The notes beneath the pieces are model-generated. The model was not told the DNA's origin and ran no database searches. It was given only the letters and a program-made list of their open reading frames with translations. A program made the translations under genes and the position numbers. From Pusillimonas sp. UBA3987 (GTDB taxonomy: Bacteria > Pseudomonadota > Gammaproteobacteria > Burkholderiales > Burkholderiaceae_B), in contig DGCD01000020.1 of NCBI GenBank assembly GCA_002384935.1, positions 182,238 through 246,237 on the forward strand: a DNA stretch of 64,000 nucleotides, read 5' to 3'. Positions 35,101 to 43,417 of this stretch are shown here, piece by piece; the first letter of the stretch is position 1; each line of letters starts with the position of its first letter.

Positions 35101-35313
35101 TTTTTCCACTTCTTCGGGCGCTGCGCCTGGATAGTTAACCGTCACCTCGACAATATCGAGCTGAAATTCCGGGAACACCTCTTTCTGTACCTGCAAGGCC
35201 ATCCAGAAGCCGCCCATCAACAGCAGGATCATCATCAGGTTGGCGGCGATGGAGTTGCGGGCCATCCACTCAATCGGACCGACCCAGCCGCTGCGGCCCG
35301 ATTTTTCACTCAT
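32197..35313 (-). CDS. RND-family efflux permease (HAE1 type)
   Basis: A 1038-residue inner-membrane proton antiporter of the AcrB/MexB superfamily with 12 helices and two large periplasmic loops. Helix 4 holds the proton-relay pair in FLMVLGIVVDDAIVVGENIY; helix 10-11 reads GIVALSGVVVNDSLIMVSYA. The N-terminus IEWMARNSIAANLMMILLLMG is typical. It forms a tripartite pump with the adaptor and outer-membrane gene directly upstream. The ATG at 35313 overlaps the end of the adaptor gene by 8 nt. The substrate is unknown; the clade resembles putative drug or biocide pumps rather than metal (CusA) pumps, as no methionine triad is visible. Confidence 0.93.
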   Translation of the reverse strand: MSEKSGRSGWVGPIEWMARNSIAANLMMILLLMGGFWMALQVQKEVFPEFQLDIVEVTVNYPGAAPEEVEKGILLPVEEAVQGLSSIKEITSTADEGTGTIELELVAGSNHMQALQDIQQAVDRVRTFPEQAEEPRVQLLAPTQDVMELTLYGDVDIWTLRQLGEQVRNRLLSEDAITQAVIDDVPDYMTSVEIRQETLRKYDLTLTDVARLIEQSSRDIPAGSMATTDGNILLRLNERKQWADAFENIVIVNAQSGGTVTLGDIATVRDGFEEGGFHSRFNGQPSVEIEIFRTGEQSPLDIAKSVEQVMAELALTLPDAVEVRIDSNRAEQFEERMNMLLENGIMAMIIVMVILSLFLEYRLAFWIMMGMTISFVGGVLFLPAMGVSINMISMFGFLMVLGIVVDDAIVVGENIYEYREKGMSFMDAAIKGARDIAGPVTFSILTNIIAFLPLLFIPGTTGKFWWPLGVVVILVLAISLVEALFILPAHLARSGGGSITIYGRWMHRIQRVFARGFEVVTNRGYRSLLNLALRFRYITLSLALTIMVVVGAYAGSSHMGLIMMPEAPADEIEAAVRLPVGTTPGRAGELAMAITEDTQRLFAAHNLSRNVEGIKTNVRGNQSFIDVELVLRPESERDMTVNEIIEFWRDELGDFKGVDQITFEAEQGPGSWHDDISIDLSHTDADILAQASQRLVTELRQVGQTRNVNDSYSPGAPQFDISLTAEGRALGLTGADVGQQLRDAFYGSIALRQLRGTNENEIRVRLPKYQREDLYYLENLVIRSPAGQEIPLLDVAQVTISTSLRSIDRRDGRRVITVGTDVEPKSDVRQVLELVQAQLLPQLRADFPGLTWSFQGSQADMRDSTAALWGGFGLALVAIFALLAVAFGSYLQPLVVILAIPFGAVGAIMGHMILGMELSLVSIMGIVALSGVVVNDSLIMVSYANRQAGSMSPAQAIYEAGLRRFRPIVLTTLTTFGGLAPIIAETSVQATYLIPMAVSLGFGIVFATALILFLVPCLYLVLEDIKDFFRVRQLKPGT

Positions 35314-36523
35314 TGCCGTCACCTTCGAGTCTTAGTCGGGCGCCGTCAACCACAGAGACCAGTTCGCTGGTGATGACCTTGTCCCCGTCGTTCAGACCAC
35401 CGCTGATGTAAGCGTACTGCCGGTCCTGAAAGGCAATATCCACCTTACGAATGGCCAATTCATTATCGTCCATGACCCACACCGTCTCATCACGACGGAT
35501 CAGGTTTCGGTCGAGGCGAAAAACGTTCTCCAGCAACCGTCCTTCCAAGACCGCCCGCACTTGAGTCCCAAGAATCAGCGGGGGCTTTCCGGCGGCTTCG
35601 TCCAGTGCGAGCGGGTCGGCGACAGTGATCAAGACCCGGGCCATGCGGGTTGTGGCGTCCAGATCACCAACAAGTCGTTCCAGCCGGCCTTGGCGAGTCA
35701 TTCCGGAGGGCCAGACCGTATCGTGATGCAGTGTGACTTGCGCTTCGGGGGCATCAGGATCATTGTCAAAAGCCAGCCAACCAAGCTTGGAAAGCGGAAC
35801 AGTGGCTTGCACCCAATATTGCCGGGTTCCCACCAAACGGCCGAGCGCCTGTCCGGTATTTACCTGCGAACCCTCCGTCACTTCGCGGCCAAGCACCTGC
35901 GCGGGAAACGGTGCACGGATATGAGTCCGGTCCAGATTCAGTTCTGCCTGCTGCACAGCCGCCTCGGCAGCGGCGATCCGGGCCTTGGCCTGTTCCATCT
36001 GAGGCTGGCGTAGAATCAGCGCCTCGCTACCGGATTCGATCTCTTCCTCCAGCAACTGGAACTCTTGCAAAGCAACCGCCTGCTGGCCCTTCTCAAGCGC
36101 CAGATTGGCCCGCGCCTGCTGCAGCTCACTGTGTCGTTGCTGCAGCACCATTTGATAGTCCGCCGGATCAATACGCAGCAGCAACTGCCCCTCATCAACC
36201 CTTTTCCCCGGGGAAAAGGCTTTGGCCTGCTCAATAACCTGGCCATCGACCCTGGCCCCCAGCGTTACTTCCCGGGCTGGCGTCACTTCTCCCATGACCT
36301 CCACCGAAGGCCTGAAATCGGCAGGGCTGACCGTTTGAACGTCAACCAGCATCGCGGTTTCGAGAACGGTGTCCGAGCGTGTCGCGGCAGGTTCTGTCTT
36401 GAAAATCAACCAGACAAGGACAAGCCCCGTCAGCAGGATCAGCAACGTAATGACAACCGTTTTCACAATGCCTGCCCTGTTTTCCTCGGGACGGGCAATA
36501 TTCTCATCAACGGGGTGGCTCAT
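35306..36523 (-). CDS. RND periplasmic adaptor (membrane fusion protein)
   Basis: A 405-residue HlyD/AcrA-type adaptor. An N-terminal membrane segment (VVITLLILLTGLVLVWLIF) without a lipobox anchors it. GARVDGQVIEQAKAFSPGKRV is the lipoyl half, a coiled-coil hairpin follows (residues 130-210) with ELQQARANLALEKGQQ, and DRTHIRAPFPAQVLG is the second lipoyl half. The beta-barrel and membrane-proximal domains close the protein. It starts inside the stop of the outer-membrane factor gene (ATGA) and overlaps the permease, so all three genes are coupled. Confidence 0.92.
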   Translation of the reverse strand: MSHPVDENIARPEENRAGIVKTVVITLLILLTGLVLVWLIFKTEPAATRSDTVLETAMLVDVQTVSPADFRPSVEVMGEVTPAREVTLGARVDGQVIEQAKAFSPGKRVDEGQLLLRIDPADYQMVLQQRHSELQQARANLALEKGQQAVALQEFQLLEEEIESGSEALILRQPQMEQAKARIAAAEAAVQQAELNLDRTHIRAPFPAQVLGREVTEGSQVNTGQALGRLVGTRQYWVQATVPLSKLGWLAFDNDPDAPEAQVTLHHDTVWPSGMTRQGRLERLVGDLDATTRMARVLITVADPLALDEAAGKPPLILGTQVRAVLEGRLLENVFRLDRNLIRRDETVWVMDDNELAIRKVDIAFQDRQYAYISGGLNDGDKVITSELVSVVDGARLRLEGDGNE

Positions 36524-37941
36524 AGTGGATCACGCTCCGTGATGGTCACTTGCGAAAGATTGGTTTGTGCCTCGGGTTCAATGCTGCCGGCCAGTGCACG
36601 GTACAACGCCACCCGGTTGGAAAGCGATTGCTGACGGGTCGTTAACAGCGTGCGCGTGAGTTCCTGCTGTTCCTGCAATGCATCAAGTACTTCAATGTAA
36701 CTGACGGCGCCGTTCAGATAGCGGTTACGTAATTGCCGGTAGGTCGCGTCGGCCAGTTGAACTCGCTTGGCCAGGCTTTCAAGCTGCCGGCGCCGCTGCT
36801 GTTCCCGGGTCAGTGCATCCTCAACCTCCCGGATGGCAGTTAGAACCGCCTGGCCATAATCCCGCACCCGCTCCTCACGCAGTGCCTGCGAGCGACGTAC
36901 CTCGGCTCGACGCTCCCCCCCATCCACGACCGGCATGATCAGGTTGCCGGCCAAAGCGAGCAGCCAGTTATAAAATAAATCCCCGGTATTGCTCGCCTGG
37001 GAGTTCAGCGACACTTCGATGGAAAAGCGGGGAAAGCGATTACTGATCGCGGCAGCCAATTCGCGGTCGGCTGCCTGGATCAACCACCAGGCCTGCTGCA
37101 GATCCGGGCGTCGCTGAACAAGCGCTATGGGTATACCGGTTTCCGGCATGGGTGGCAGTGCGGGAAACACGTCACCCTCGGGCAATCGGGCCTGGCCCGG
37201 CGACTGGCCAAGCAGCACAGCCAGTTGGTTCTCAAGGATACCGATCTGTGCATCAATCGTGTCGATGCGCTCAACCGACGCTGCAACCAGCTGGCGCTGG
37301 CGCAACACATCGGCACTGCTGCTCAGCCCCGTACCAAAACGCGCTTCAATGACGGTCAGCACATTGTTATTGGTTTCAAGTTGGCGCTGTGCCAGGTTGC
37401 GTTGCGCCCGCTGTTCCAGTAACTCAAACCACGTGTTTGCAATTTCCCCGCTCAACGAAATAGCCGCTGCCTGGTAATTGGCCAGGGACGCCAACGCACG
37501 CAGTTGCTCGGCTTGGGCCAGCGACTGCACCCTGCCCCACAGATCAACCTCGTAGCTTGCGCCCAGTCCAACACTGAAGGTGGTCGCTTCAGCGATATCG
37601 GACCCTCGCTGTCGTTCAGCCCCGGCAGTGGCATCAAGAGAGGGGTACAAAGACGCCTCTTGCCGCTCGGCTATTGCCTGCGCCTGAAGTAAACGCTGAT
37701 AAGTGGCTTGAAGACTGAGGTTTTCATCCAGCGCCTGGGACACCAGCTGATTCAGATCCGCATCCTCAAACGATCGCCACCATGTATCGGAAACCGGTTG
37801 CTCCCCAGACTCGGAGAACGAAGCGGGTAATGTCGGGGAAGGTTTGTACGCAGGCGACCGGGAAGAGCAAGCAGCCACAAGCAGCAACAACATAATCAAG
37901 GGGAAAAACCGATACGAAGATTGAGCTGTTGCTTCAACCAT
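36520..37941 (-). CDS. Outer-membrane efflux lipoprotein (NodT/OprM family)
   Basis: A 473-residue TolC-like outer-membrane factor. The signal peptide ends in a lipobox (LLLVAACSSRSP), so it is probably lipidated. Two internal repeats follow: the first has DTWWRSFEDADLNQLVSQAL, NLSLQATYQRLLQAQ, and the second RRPDLQQAWWLIQAADRELA and LNGAVSYIEVLDAL. It completes the tripartite pump. AAAGG lies upstream of the ATG. It is first in the pump operon, 77 bp downstream of ilvD on the same strand. No TetR, MarR or two-component regulator gene is adjacent. Confidence 0.93.
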   Translation of the reverse strand: MVEATAQSSYRFFPLIMLLLLVAACSSRSPAYKPSPTLPASFSESGEQPVSDTWWRSFEDADLNQLVSQALDENLSLQATYQRLLQAQAIAERQEASLYPSLDATAGAERQRGSDIAEATTFSVGLGASYEVDLWGRVQSLAQAEQLRALASLANYQAAAISLSGEIANTWFELLEQRAQRNLAQRQLETNNNVLTVIEARFGTGLSSSADVLRQRQLVAASVERIDTIDAQIGILENQLAVLLGQSPGQARLPEGDVFPALPPMPETGIPIALVQRRPDLQQAWWLIQAADRELAAAISNRFPRFSIEVSLNSQASNTGDLFYNWLLALAGNLIMPVVDGGERRAEVRRSQALREERVRDYGQAVLTAIREVEDALTREQQRRRQLESLAKRVQLADATYRQLRNRYLNGAVSYIEVLDALQEQQELTRTLLTTRQQSLSNRVALYRALAGSIEPEAQTNLSQVTITERDPL

Positions 37942-38018
37942 GGCAAGCCTTTTGACGATAAATCATCATTGATACATTGGAAAATGTGCGGACAATGGTG
38001 AAAGAATCAATGATTGCT

Positions 38019-39710
38019 TCACGGCTCGGGGGCATCGGTTACGGCGCCACGGCTGGCCGAACCCACCAGTTTCAGGTATTTACCCAACACGCCGCGAGTG
38101 TAACGCGGTGCCGGCTGCTTCCAGGCTGCACGACGTCTGGCCAGCTCATCATCCGTTACGTCAAGATGAATCAGCAAGCGGTCGGCGTCGATTGTGATCG
38201 GATCGCCCTCTTCAATCAGTGCAATGTTGCCTCCGACATACGCTTCGGGCGCAACATGACCCACCACCATACCCCAGGTTCCGCCGGAAAAGCGCCCATC
38301 GGTAATCAGCCCGACGCTGTCAGCAAAGCCTTTGCCGATCAATGCCGACGTGGGGCTTAGCATCTCGCGCATGCCCGGGCCGCCCTTGGGGCCTTCATAA
38401 CGGATCACGACGACATCGCCGTGCTGGATTTTGTCGGCGATGATGGCAGCCATAGTTTCGTCTTCGGAATCAAAGACGCGCGCCGGGCCGGTAATACTGC
38501 GCTTTTTCAAGCCCGTGATCTTGGCGACACAACCTTCGGTGGCCAGATTGCCTTTGAGTATAGCCAAATGCCCTTGCTGATACAGGGGCTGCTCGAACGG
38601 CCGAATGACTTCCTGGTCCGCAGGAGGCACCTCGGAGACATGGGCAAGGTTTTCGGCCACGGTGCGACCTGTCATGGTCATGCAGTCGCCATGCAGCAAG
38701 CCGTTGGCCAGGAGCATTTTCATCAATTGCGGGATGCCGCCGGCCCGGTGCAGGTCGACCGCAACAAAGCGGCCGGACGGTTTCATGTCGCAAAGCACCG
38801 GTACTTTCTTGCGAATGGTTTCGAAGTCGTCAATCGACAACGGCAAATCGGCAGCCGAGGCAATGGCCATCAGGTGCAGCACCGCATTGGTTGACCCGCC
38901 GGTGGCCATTACCACGGCAACGGCATTCTCCAGCGCCTTGCGGGTCACGATATCGCGTGGTTTGAGATCGGCCTTGATGGCTTCTACCAACGCCACGGAT
39001 GATTCCGCTACCGAATCCGCTTTTTCCGGATCCGGGTTGGCCATGGTTGAGGATGAAGGCATCGACATGCCCATGGCTTCAATCGCCGCCGACATGGTAT
39101 TGGCGGTATACATGCCACCGCAGGACCCAAAGCTCGGGCAGGCGTGGCGCTCGATGCCGTCGTAGTCTTCCTTGCTCATCTTGCCGGCACTGTAGGCGCC
39201 CACGGCCTCGAATGACGAAACAATGGTAAGCGGAACGTCTTTCCATTCGCCCGGCTTGATGGTGCCGCCATAACAAAAGATGGCGGGAATGTTCATGCGC
39301 AGCATCGCCATCATCGCGCCGGGCATATTCTTGTCGCAGCCGCCGATTACCAGCACGCCGTCCATGAACTGGCTCTGGGTCGCGGTTTCTATGGCATCGG
39401 CGATGACCTCGCGCGACACCAAGGAATACTTCATGCCCTCGGTTCCCATGGCGATACCGTCGGTAACGGTTGGAAAACCAAAGGTTTGTGGCATGGCGCC
39501 GGCCTCTTTGAGCGCACTGTCCGCGCGCGTGGCCAACGAACCCAGGCCCGCGTTGCAAGGATTCATCGTTGAATGGCCGCTGGCCACGCCGACAATGGGT
39601 TTGTTGAAATCTTCGTCGGTGAAACCGACGGCACGCAACATGGCACGGTTGGGGCTGCGGGAGATGCCCTCGGTGATCGTTTTGGAGCGGCGGTTGAGCG
39701 GTGGATTCAT
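38019..39710 (-). CDS. ilvD: Dihydroxy-acid dehydratase
   Basis: A 563-residue iron-sulfur enzyme that converts 2,3-dihydroxy-3-methylbutanoate (or the pentanoate) to the 2-keto acid in valine, leucine and isoleucine synthesis. Cluster cysteines are Cys52 (STMNPCNAG), the one in VIGGCDKNMPG and the one in CPSFGSCGGMYTANTM. Further motifs are GRFVAVDLHRAGGIPQLMK and SALIGKGFADSVGLITDGRF with the SGG loop. Cytoplasmic. AGGGGAA precedes the ATG. It lies just upstream of an unrelated efflux operon, and the 77-bp gap contains no obvious terminator. Confidence 0.96.
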   Translation of the reverse strand: MNPPLNRRSKTITEGISRSPNRAMLRAVGFTDEDFNKPIVGVASGHSTMNPCNAGLGSLATRADSALKEAGAMPQTFGFPTVTDGIAMGTEGMKYSLVSREVIADAIETATQSQFMDGVLVIGGCDKNMPGAMMAMLRMNIPAIFCYGGTIKPGEWKDVPLTIVSSFEAVGAYSAGKMSKEDYDGIERHACPSFGSCGGMYTANTMSAAIEAMGMSMPSSSTMANPDPEKADSVAESSVALVEAIKADLKPRDIVTRKALENAVAVVMATGGSTNAVLHLMAIASAADLPLSIDDFETIRKKVPVLCDMKPSGRFVAVDLHRAGGIPQLMKMLLANGLLHGDCMTMTGRTVAENLAHVSEVPPADQEVIRPFEQPLYQQGHLAILKGNLATEGCVAKITGLKKRSITGPARVFDSEDETMAAIIADKIQHGDVVVIRYEGPKGGPGMREMLSPTSALIGKGFADSVGLITDGRFSGGTWGMVVGHVAPEAYVGGNIALIEEGDPITIDADRLLIHLDVTDDELARRRAAWKQPAPRYTRGVLGKYLKLVGSASRGAVTDAPEP

Positions 39711-39895
39711 GAATGATTCCCCTGATTAAGATGGAAAAAGGATACGCCCCTTTTTATCGATATTCAGCGATTGGCCTACGATATTCCGGGGCAACTTCAG
39801 GGTAACCCAATGATCGTGTTATGTTTTGGATAGCACCTGCTCCGCACGATTGAAGGTGCAGCGACATCTTAAATCCCTAACCGATTCACAAGTTT

Positions 39896-40924
39896 ATGCC
39901 GTCACGCTCACTCATTTGCCGAACCGGCGCCGCGCTGCTGTTTCTACTATTTCCGCTTGTTTGCGGGGCGCATGAACATGACTGGCGCGCCGATATGGAA
40001 AATGATGCGTCGCAATTGTCCCGTTTACATTCGCTGATCATCATGCACCAGGGGCAGGAGGCAGCGGCAATGGACTTTAGCGGTGCGGGCCTGGATACCC
40101 CGGCCAATATCAAGTCCTTGTCCAAGACTGTGCTGGCTGCGCTGGTGGGTATCGCTATTGAAAAAGGCGTATTCGAAGGCGTCGATCAACCGCTGGTGGA
40201 TACGCTTGGAGATCAAGTCCCCGATGCCGCCACCAACGGCGTCGAACGCATCACCTTGGGGAATTTACTCTCTATGCAGGCCGGCTTACAGCGTACCTCT
40301 GGACGCCATTATGGCAGTTGGGTGAAAAGTGATAATTGGGTCGGTTATGTACTAACCCGACCCTTTGTGGATGAGCCGGGTGGGCGCATGCTCTATTCCA
40401 CGGGTAGTACCCATCTGCTTTCCGCTGCGCTCACCGAAAGCACGGGTCGAACAACGTTGGCCCTGGCGCGAGACTGGTTGGGTGAACCGCTTGGCATTAC
40501 TTTCCCGGCCTGGGACCAGGATCCTCAGGGCATCTACCTTGGGGGCAACAATATGATGCTTTCGCCACGCGCGCTGGCGCGCATCGGCGAGCTCTATCGC
40601 AACGCCGGCAAGGTAGCGGAACAAAGACTGTTTTCAAAACGTTGGGTGGAGGAATCCTGGCGCGGCCGCGGTCGCTCTGCTTACACCGACGACCCCTACG
40701 GTTACGGTTGGTTCTTGCGCCCGCTCGCGGGCGAAACGGGATACTACGGGCGCGGTTACGGCGGGCAGTTACTTTATGTGATTCCCTCTTTGGAGTTGAC
40801 CGTGGTCATGACGTCGGATCCGACACCCCCGTCTCCCGGTTCACGCTACTTAAGGCGTCAAGTTCAGTTGCTGGAAAAGCATGTCATCCCCGCCTTTCGT
40901 TCTGGAATCAGTTCGACTCCCTAG
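39896..40924 (+). CDS. Serine hydrolase of the beta-lactamase (class C / PBP) family
   Basis: A 342-residue exported protein. A signal peptide (GAALLFLLFPLVCGA) ends near residue 25; the V before Cys makes it a poor lipobox. The S-x-x-K motif is SLSK at residues 74-77 (Ser74, Lys77). The second motif region reads MLYSTGSTHLLSAAL, with Tyr-Ser-Thr in place of the usual Tyr-x-Asn, and GRGYGGQLLYVIPSLELTVV is near the third motif. It is likely an esterase or peptidase of the periplasm, not necessarily a resistance enzyme. No SD is obvious before the ATG. It is followed by the operon scar. Confidence 0.85.
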   Translation: MPSRSLICRTGAALLFLLFPLVCGAHEHDWRADMENDASQLSRLHSLIIMHQGQEAAAMDFSGAGLDTPANIKSLSKTVLAALVGIAIEKGVFEGVDQPLVDTLGDQVPDAATNGVERITLGNLLSMQAGLQRTSGRHYGSWVKSDNWVGYVLTRPFVDEPGGRMLYSTGSTHLLSAALTESTGRTTLALARDWLGEPLGITFPAWDQDPQGIYLGGNNMMLSPRALARIGELYRNAGKVAEQRLFSKRWVEESWRGRGRSAYTDDPYGYGWFLRPLAGETGYYGRGYGGQLLYVIPSLELTVVMTSDPTPPSPGSRYLRRQVQLLEKHVIPAFRSGISSTP

Positions 40925-40943
40925 CCCTGCGTCTTTCACGAGA

Positions 40944-41101
40944 CTACCTCTTTTCAAGGTGGGTTAATTGTTTCAACGATGCCTGCCGCCCGAGATAGCA
41001 GGCCTTAACGGGAATCACAGTCGGATCAACGTAGTAAGAACCCGACCCAATTCTTGCTTATAAATATCGGAGATGTGGTGTTCGACAGAGGATGTTTTCA
41101 T
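40944..41101 (-). pseudogene. Deletion scar: ECF42 sigma N-terminus joined to SRPBCC C-terminus
   Basis: Read on the minus strand, ATG at 41101 opens MKTSSVEHHISDIYKQELGR followed by VLTTLIRL, then TGA. That aligns with the first 28 residues of the ECF42 sigma factor at 29113-30366 (18 of 28 identical). Immediately after, in another frame, VIPVKACYLGRQASLKQLTH-like sequence aligns with the end of the SRPBCC protein at 26903-27358 and closes with TAG at 40946-40944. The junction lies in CGACTGTGATTCC, where the two parent sequences share only CTG. The order and strand (sigma upstream, SRPBCC downstream) match the intact operon. Confidence 0.85.
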
Positions 41102-41162
41102 GATTCAATGATGATTATCGGCCAATTCACCACTATGCGCCATAACCGACCGAGCGAGGCAA

Positions 41163-41924
41163 ATGCGCCGTGTTAGCCTGGACAACAGTTATGTTCGACC
41201 TGAAATGATGGAGCCCTCCGAATCCGACAATGTGCGTTGGCACGTTCTTAAGAGTGCGCAGGCGCTGCGACAGGCGGCGTACCGATGCATCCTCAACGCG
41301 GCAGCGCACGCAATCGATGTGCGTGGCCAGTTCCTGATCGTACTATCCGGGGGCAATACACCGCGCGGTATTTATACAATGTTGCGTTACGCAGATACCG
41401 ATTGGTCGCGCTGGCAAGTGTACTTCAGCGACGAGCGTTGTCTATCGGTTCACGAGACCGAACGCAACAGTGCGATGGCGGGCGCAGTCTGGCTCAACCA
41501 CGTATCGATTCCGCAAGATCATGTGCATGTCATTCCAGCAGAGTTGGGCGCAAGAGCGGCTGCACTAGTTTGCGAGAAAACATTGCGCGGCATTGGCGAA
41601 TTCGACCTGGTACTGCTTGGCTTGGGCGAGGACGGACATACAGCGAGCCTCTTTCCCGGTGATGACTGGGGAGTCGCGCCGGATGCACCAGACGCGCTGG
41701 CCGTGTACGATGCGCCCAAGCCACCCTCGCAGCGCGTGTCACTCAGCGCGGCTCGTTTGAGCCGCGCTCGGGCCGCACTGTTCCTGGTGCACGGCGAATC
41801 AAAGCGCAATGCAGTTGCGCAATGGCGTATGGGCGCCCACATTCCCGCGCGAGCCATTCATCCACATGCGGGAGTGGATGTATTGGTCGAGGCAAGGCTT
41901 TTGTCGTCTATTGAAGCAGCATAA
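41163..41924 (+). CDS. pgl: 6-phosphogluconolactonase
   Basis: A 253-residue enzyme that hydrolyses 6-phosphogluconolactone in the oxidative pentose phosphate pathway. Conserved blocks are LIVLSGGNTPRGIYTMLR (residues 58-75), WQVYFSDERCLSVHETERNS and LVLLGLGEDGHTASLFPGDD, all typical of the SOL/DevB family. The start ATG lies at 41163; ATGs at residues 15 and 16 are alternatives. It is convergent with zwf, and their 3' ends overlap by 17 bp. The first 20 residues lack family similarity. Confidence 0.92.
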   Translation: MRRVSLDNSYVRPEMMEPSESDNVRWHVLKSAQALRQAAYRCILNAAAHAIDVRGQFLIVLSGGNTPRGIYTMLRYADTDWSRWQVYFSDERCLSVHETERNSAMAGAVWLNHVSIPQDHVHVIPAELGARAAALVCEKTLRGIGEFDLVLLGLGEDGHTASLFPGDDWGVAPDAPDALAVYDAPKPPSQRVSLSAARLSRARAALFLVHGESKRNAVAQWRMGAHIPARAIHPHAGVDVLVEARLLSSIEAA

Positions 41925-43260
41925 TCAACTTCCCGGCAGCCGCCGGTCCCCAACTGCCAGGCTCGTACTCTTGCACCGGCGCAGCGTTGGCGAGCACCGG
42001 ATCAATCACTTTCCATGCTGCCTCCACGCTGTCATCGCGCGTGAATAAGGAGGAGTCTCCGCGCAACGCGTCGTGCAATAACCGCTCATAGGGCAATTGT
42101 TCGCTGCGCGCCTCGTGACGGGCGATCAGTTCCACTGGCTCACCGCGCATCTGCTCGCCATGCTGCTTGACCCGTGCCCCGGCAGATATCGTCACCTCGG
42201 GGCTGAGCCGAAAACGAAAATAGTTTGAGTTTGCCGCGCTGATTTCATCAAAAATAGCGAGCGGCGGGCATTTCATATTCACCCGCACTTCTGTCGTTGT
42301 GATCGGCAGGCACTTGCCGGCGCGTATGCAGAACGGCACTCCGCTCCAGCGCCAGGTATCGATGTACAGACACAGCGCGGCAAAGGTTTCCACGTCGGAA
42401 TCACTCGCCACGCCTTTTTCTTCACGATAGCCGCGGAACTGGCCGCGTACCAAGTTGGCCGGATCCAACGGGCGGATGGCCCGGAACAGCCGCAGCTTCT
42501 CGGCACGCATAGCGTGCGAATCGCTTCCAGTCGGCGCATCCATCGCCAACAATGCAATGACCTGCAATAAATGGTTTTGCACCACATCTCGAAGCGTACC
42601 GACTTCTTCGAAGAATGCGCCACGCCCCTGCACGCCAAAGTCCTCGGCCATGGTGATCTGGACGTCGTTGACGTAGTTGCGATTCCAGATTGGTTCGAGA
42701 AAAGTATTGGCGAAACGGAAATACAGAAGATTCTGTACCGCTTCCTTGGCAAGATAGTGATCAATACGAAAAACCGCCGATTCAGGAAAAACCTCATGTA
42801 ATGTATGGTTTAGTCTGCGCGCGGAGGCCAGATCCCGGCCGAATGGTTTCTCGACGATGATACGGGCGTTTTTCGCACAGCCTGATTGTGCCAGCCCCTG
42901 CACCACGACGCCATACATGCTTGGCGGGATGGCTAGGTAGTGCAGCGGATGTGCCGCGTTTGCCAGCATGTCTTTGAGATGCCGATAAGTGGCTGGATCC
43001 GCGTAGTCACCGTCAACGTACTGCAACTGTGCCGAAAGCCTGGCGAATGCATCGTTATCGACTCCACCATTGTTCTCCAGGCTGTCTCGCGCACGATCGC
43101 GCAGCTTGTCAAGTGTCCAACCCGCCCTGGCCATGCCAATAATAGGTATTGTCAACTCGCCGGCACGAATCAAGGCCTGCAGCGCCGGGAATATCTTCTT
43201 GTACGCCAGGTCGCCAGTCGCACCAAAAAAAACGAACGCATCGGAATGGTGAGGGGTCAT
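41908..43260 (-). CDS. zwf: Glucose-6-phosphate dehydrogenase
   Basis: A 450-residue enzyme, first step of the oxidative pentose phosphate branch, producing NADPH. The coenzyme motif is FGATGDLAYKKIFPALQAL at residues 12-30, with GATGDL replacing the usual GASGDL. The active-site signature RIDHYLAKEAVQNLLYFRFA contains the catalytic His. FDEISAANSNYFRFRLSPE and the late YERLLHDALRGDSSLFTRDD are standard. The ATG at 43260 (MTPHHSDAF) is preferred over an upstream 43305 start. It is divergent from gnd and tail-to-tail with pgl. Confidence 0.95.
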   Translation of the reverse strand: MTPHHSDAFVFFGATGDLAYKKIFPALQALIRAGELTIPIIGMARAGWTLDKLRDRARDSLENNGGVDNDAFARLSAQLQYVDGDYADPATYRHLKDMLANAAHPLHYLAIPPSMYGVVVQGLAQSGCAKNARIIVEKPFGRDLASARRLNHTLHEVFPESAVFRIDHYLAKEAVQNLLYFRFANTFLEPIWNRNYVNDVQITMAEDFGVQGRGAFFEEVGTLRDVVQNHLLQVIALLAMDAPTGSDSHAMRAEKLRLFRAIRPLDPANLVRGQFRGYREEKGVASDSDVETFAALCLYIDTWRWSGVPFCIRAGKCLPITTTEVRVNMKCPPLAIFDEISAANSNYFRFRLSPEVTISAGARVKQHGEQMRGEPVELIARHEARSEQLPYERLLHDALRGDSSLFTRDDSVEAAWKVIDPVLANAAPVQEYEPGSWGPAAAGKLIMLLQ

Positions 43261-43311
43261 AGTGTGTTCATTTATCCCGGTTCGCACTGTCTGTCGGAAA
43301 GACAACTACCA

Positions 43312-43351
43312 ATCGGATATTACGCTCTGTAACCGCGGCGGTCTATCCGAT
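43312..43351. promoter_or_regulatory. Candidate operator between zwf and gnd
   Basis: A perfect 8-bp inverted repeat, ATCGGATA (43312-43319) and TATCCGAT (43344-43351), with a 24-bp centre, sits in the 157-bp divergent space that must hold both promoters. A second short dyad, TGTCT/AGACA, lies just left of it. It may bind a shared regulator of zwf and gnd. Seen by eye only; such dyads occur by chance. Confidence 0.4.
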
Positions 43352-43417
43352 AACACACATACAAAAAACCAAATCCGTTGTACCCTTGATGCAATCCATT
43401 TTGAACAGAAGACAAAC

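Noticed and set aside
43261..43417. A 52-residue N-terminal extension of Gnd
   Set aside because: The family starts at the Rossmann strand IGIIGLG; the extension is the divergent promoter region and contains the operator-like dyad.
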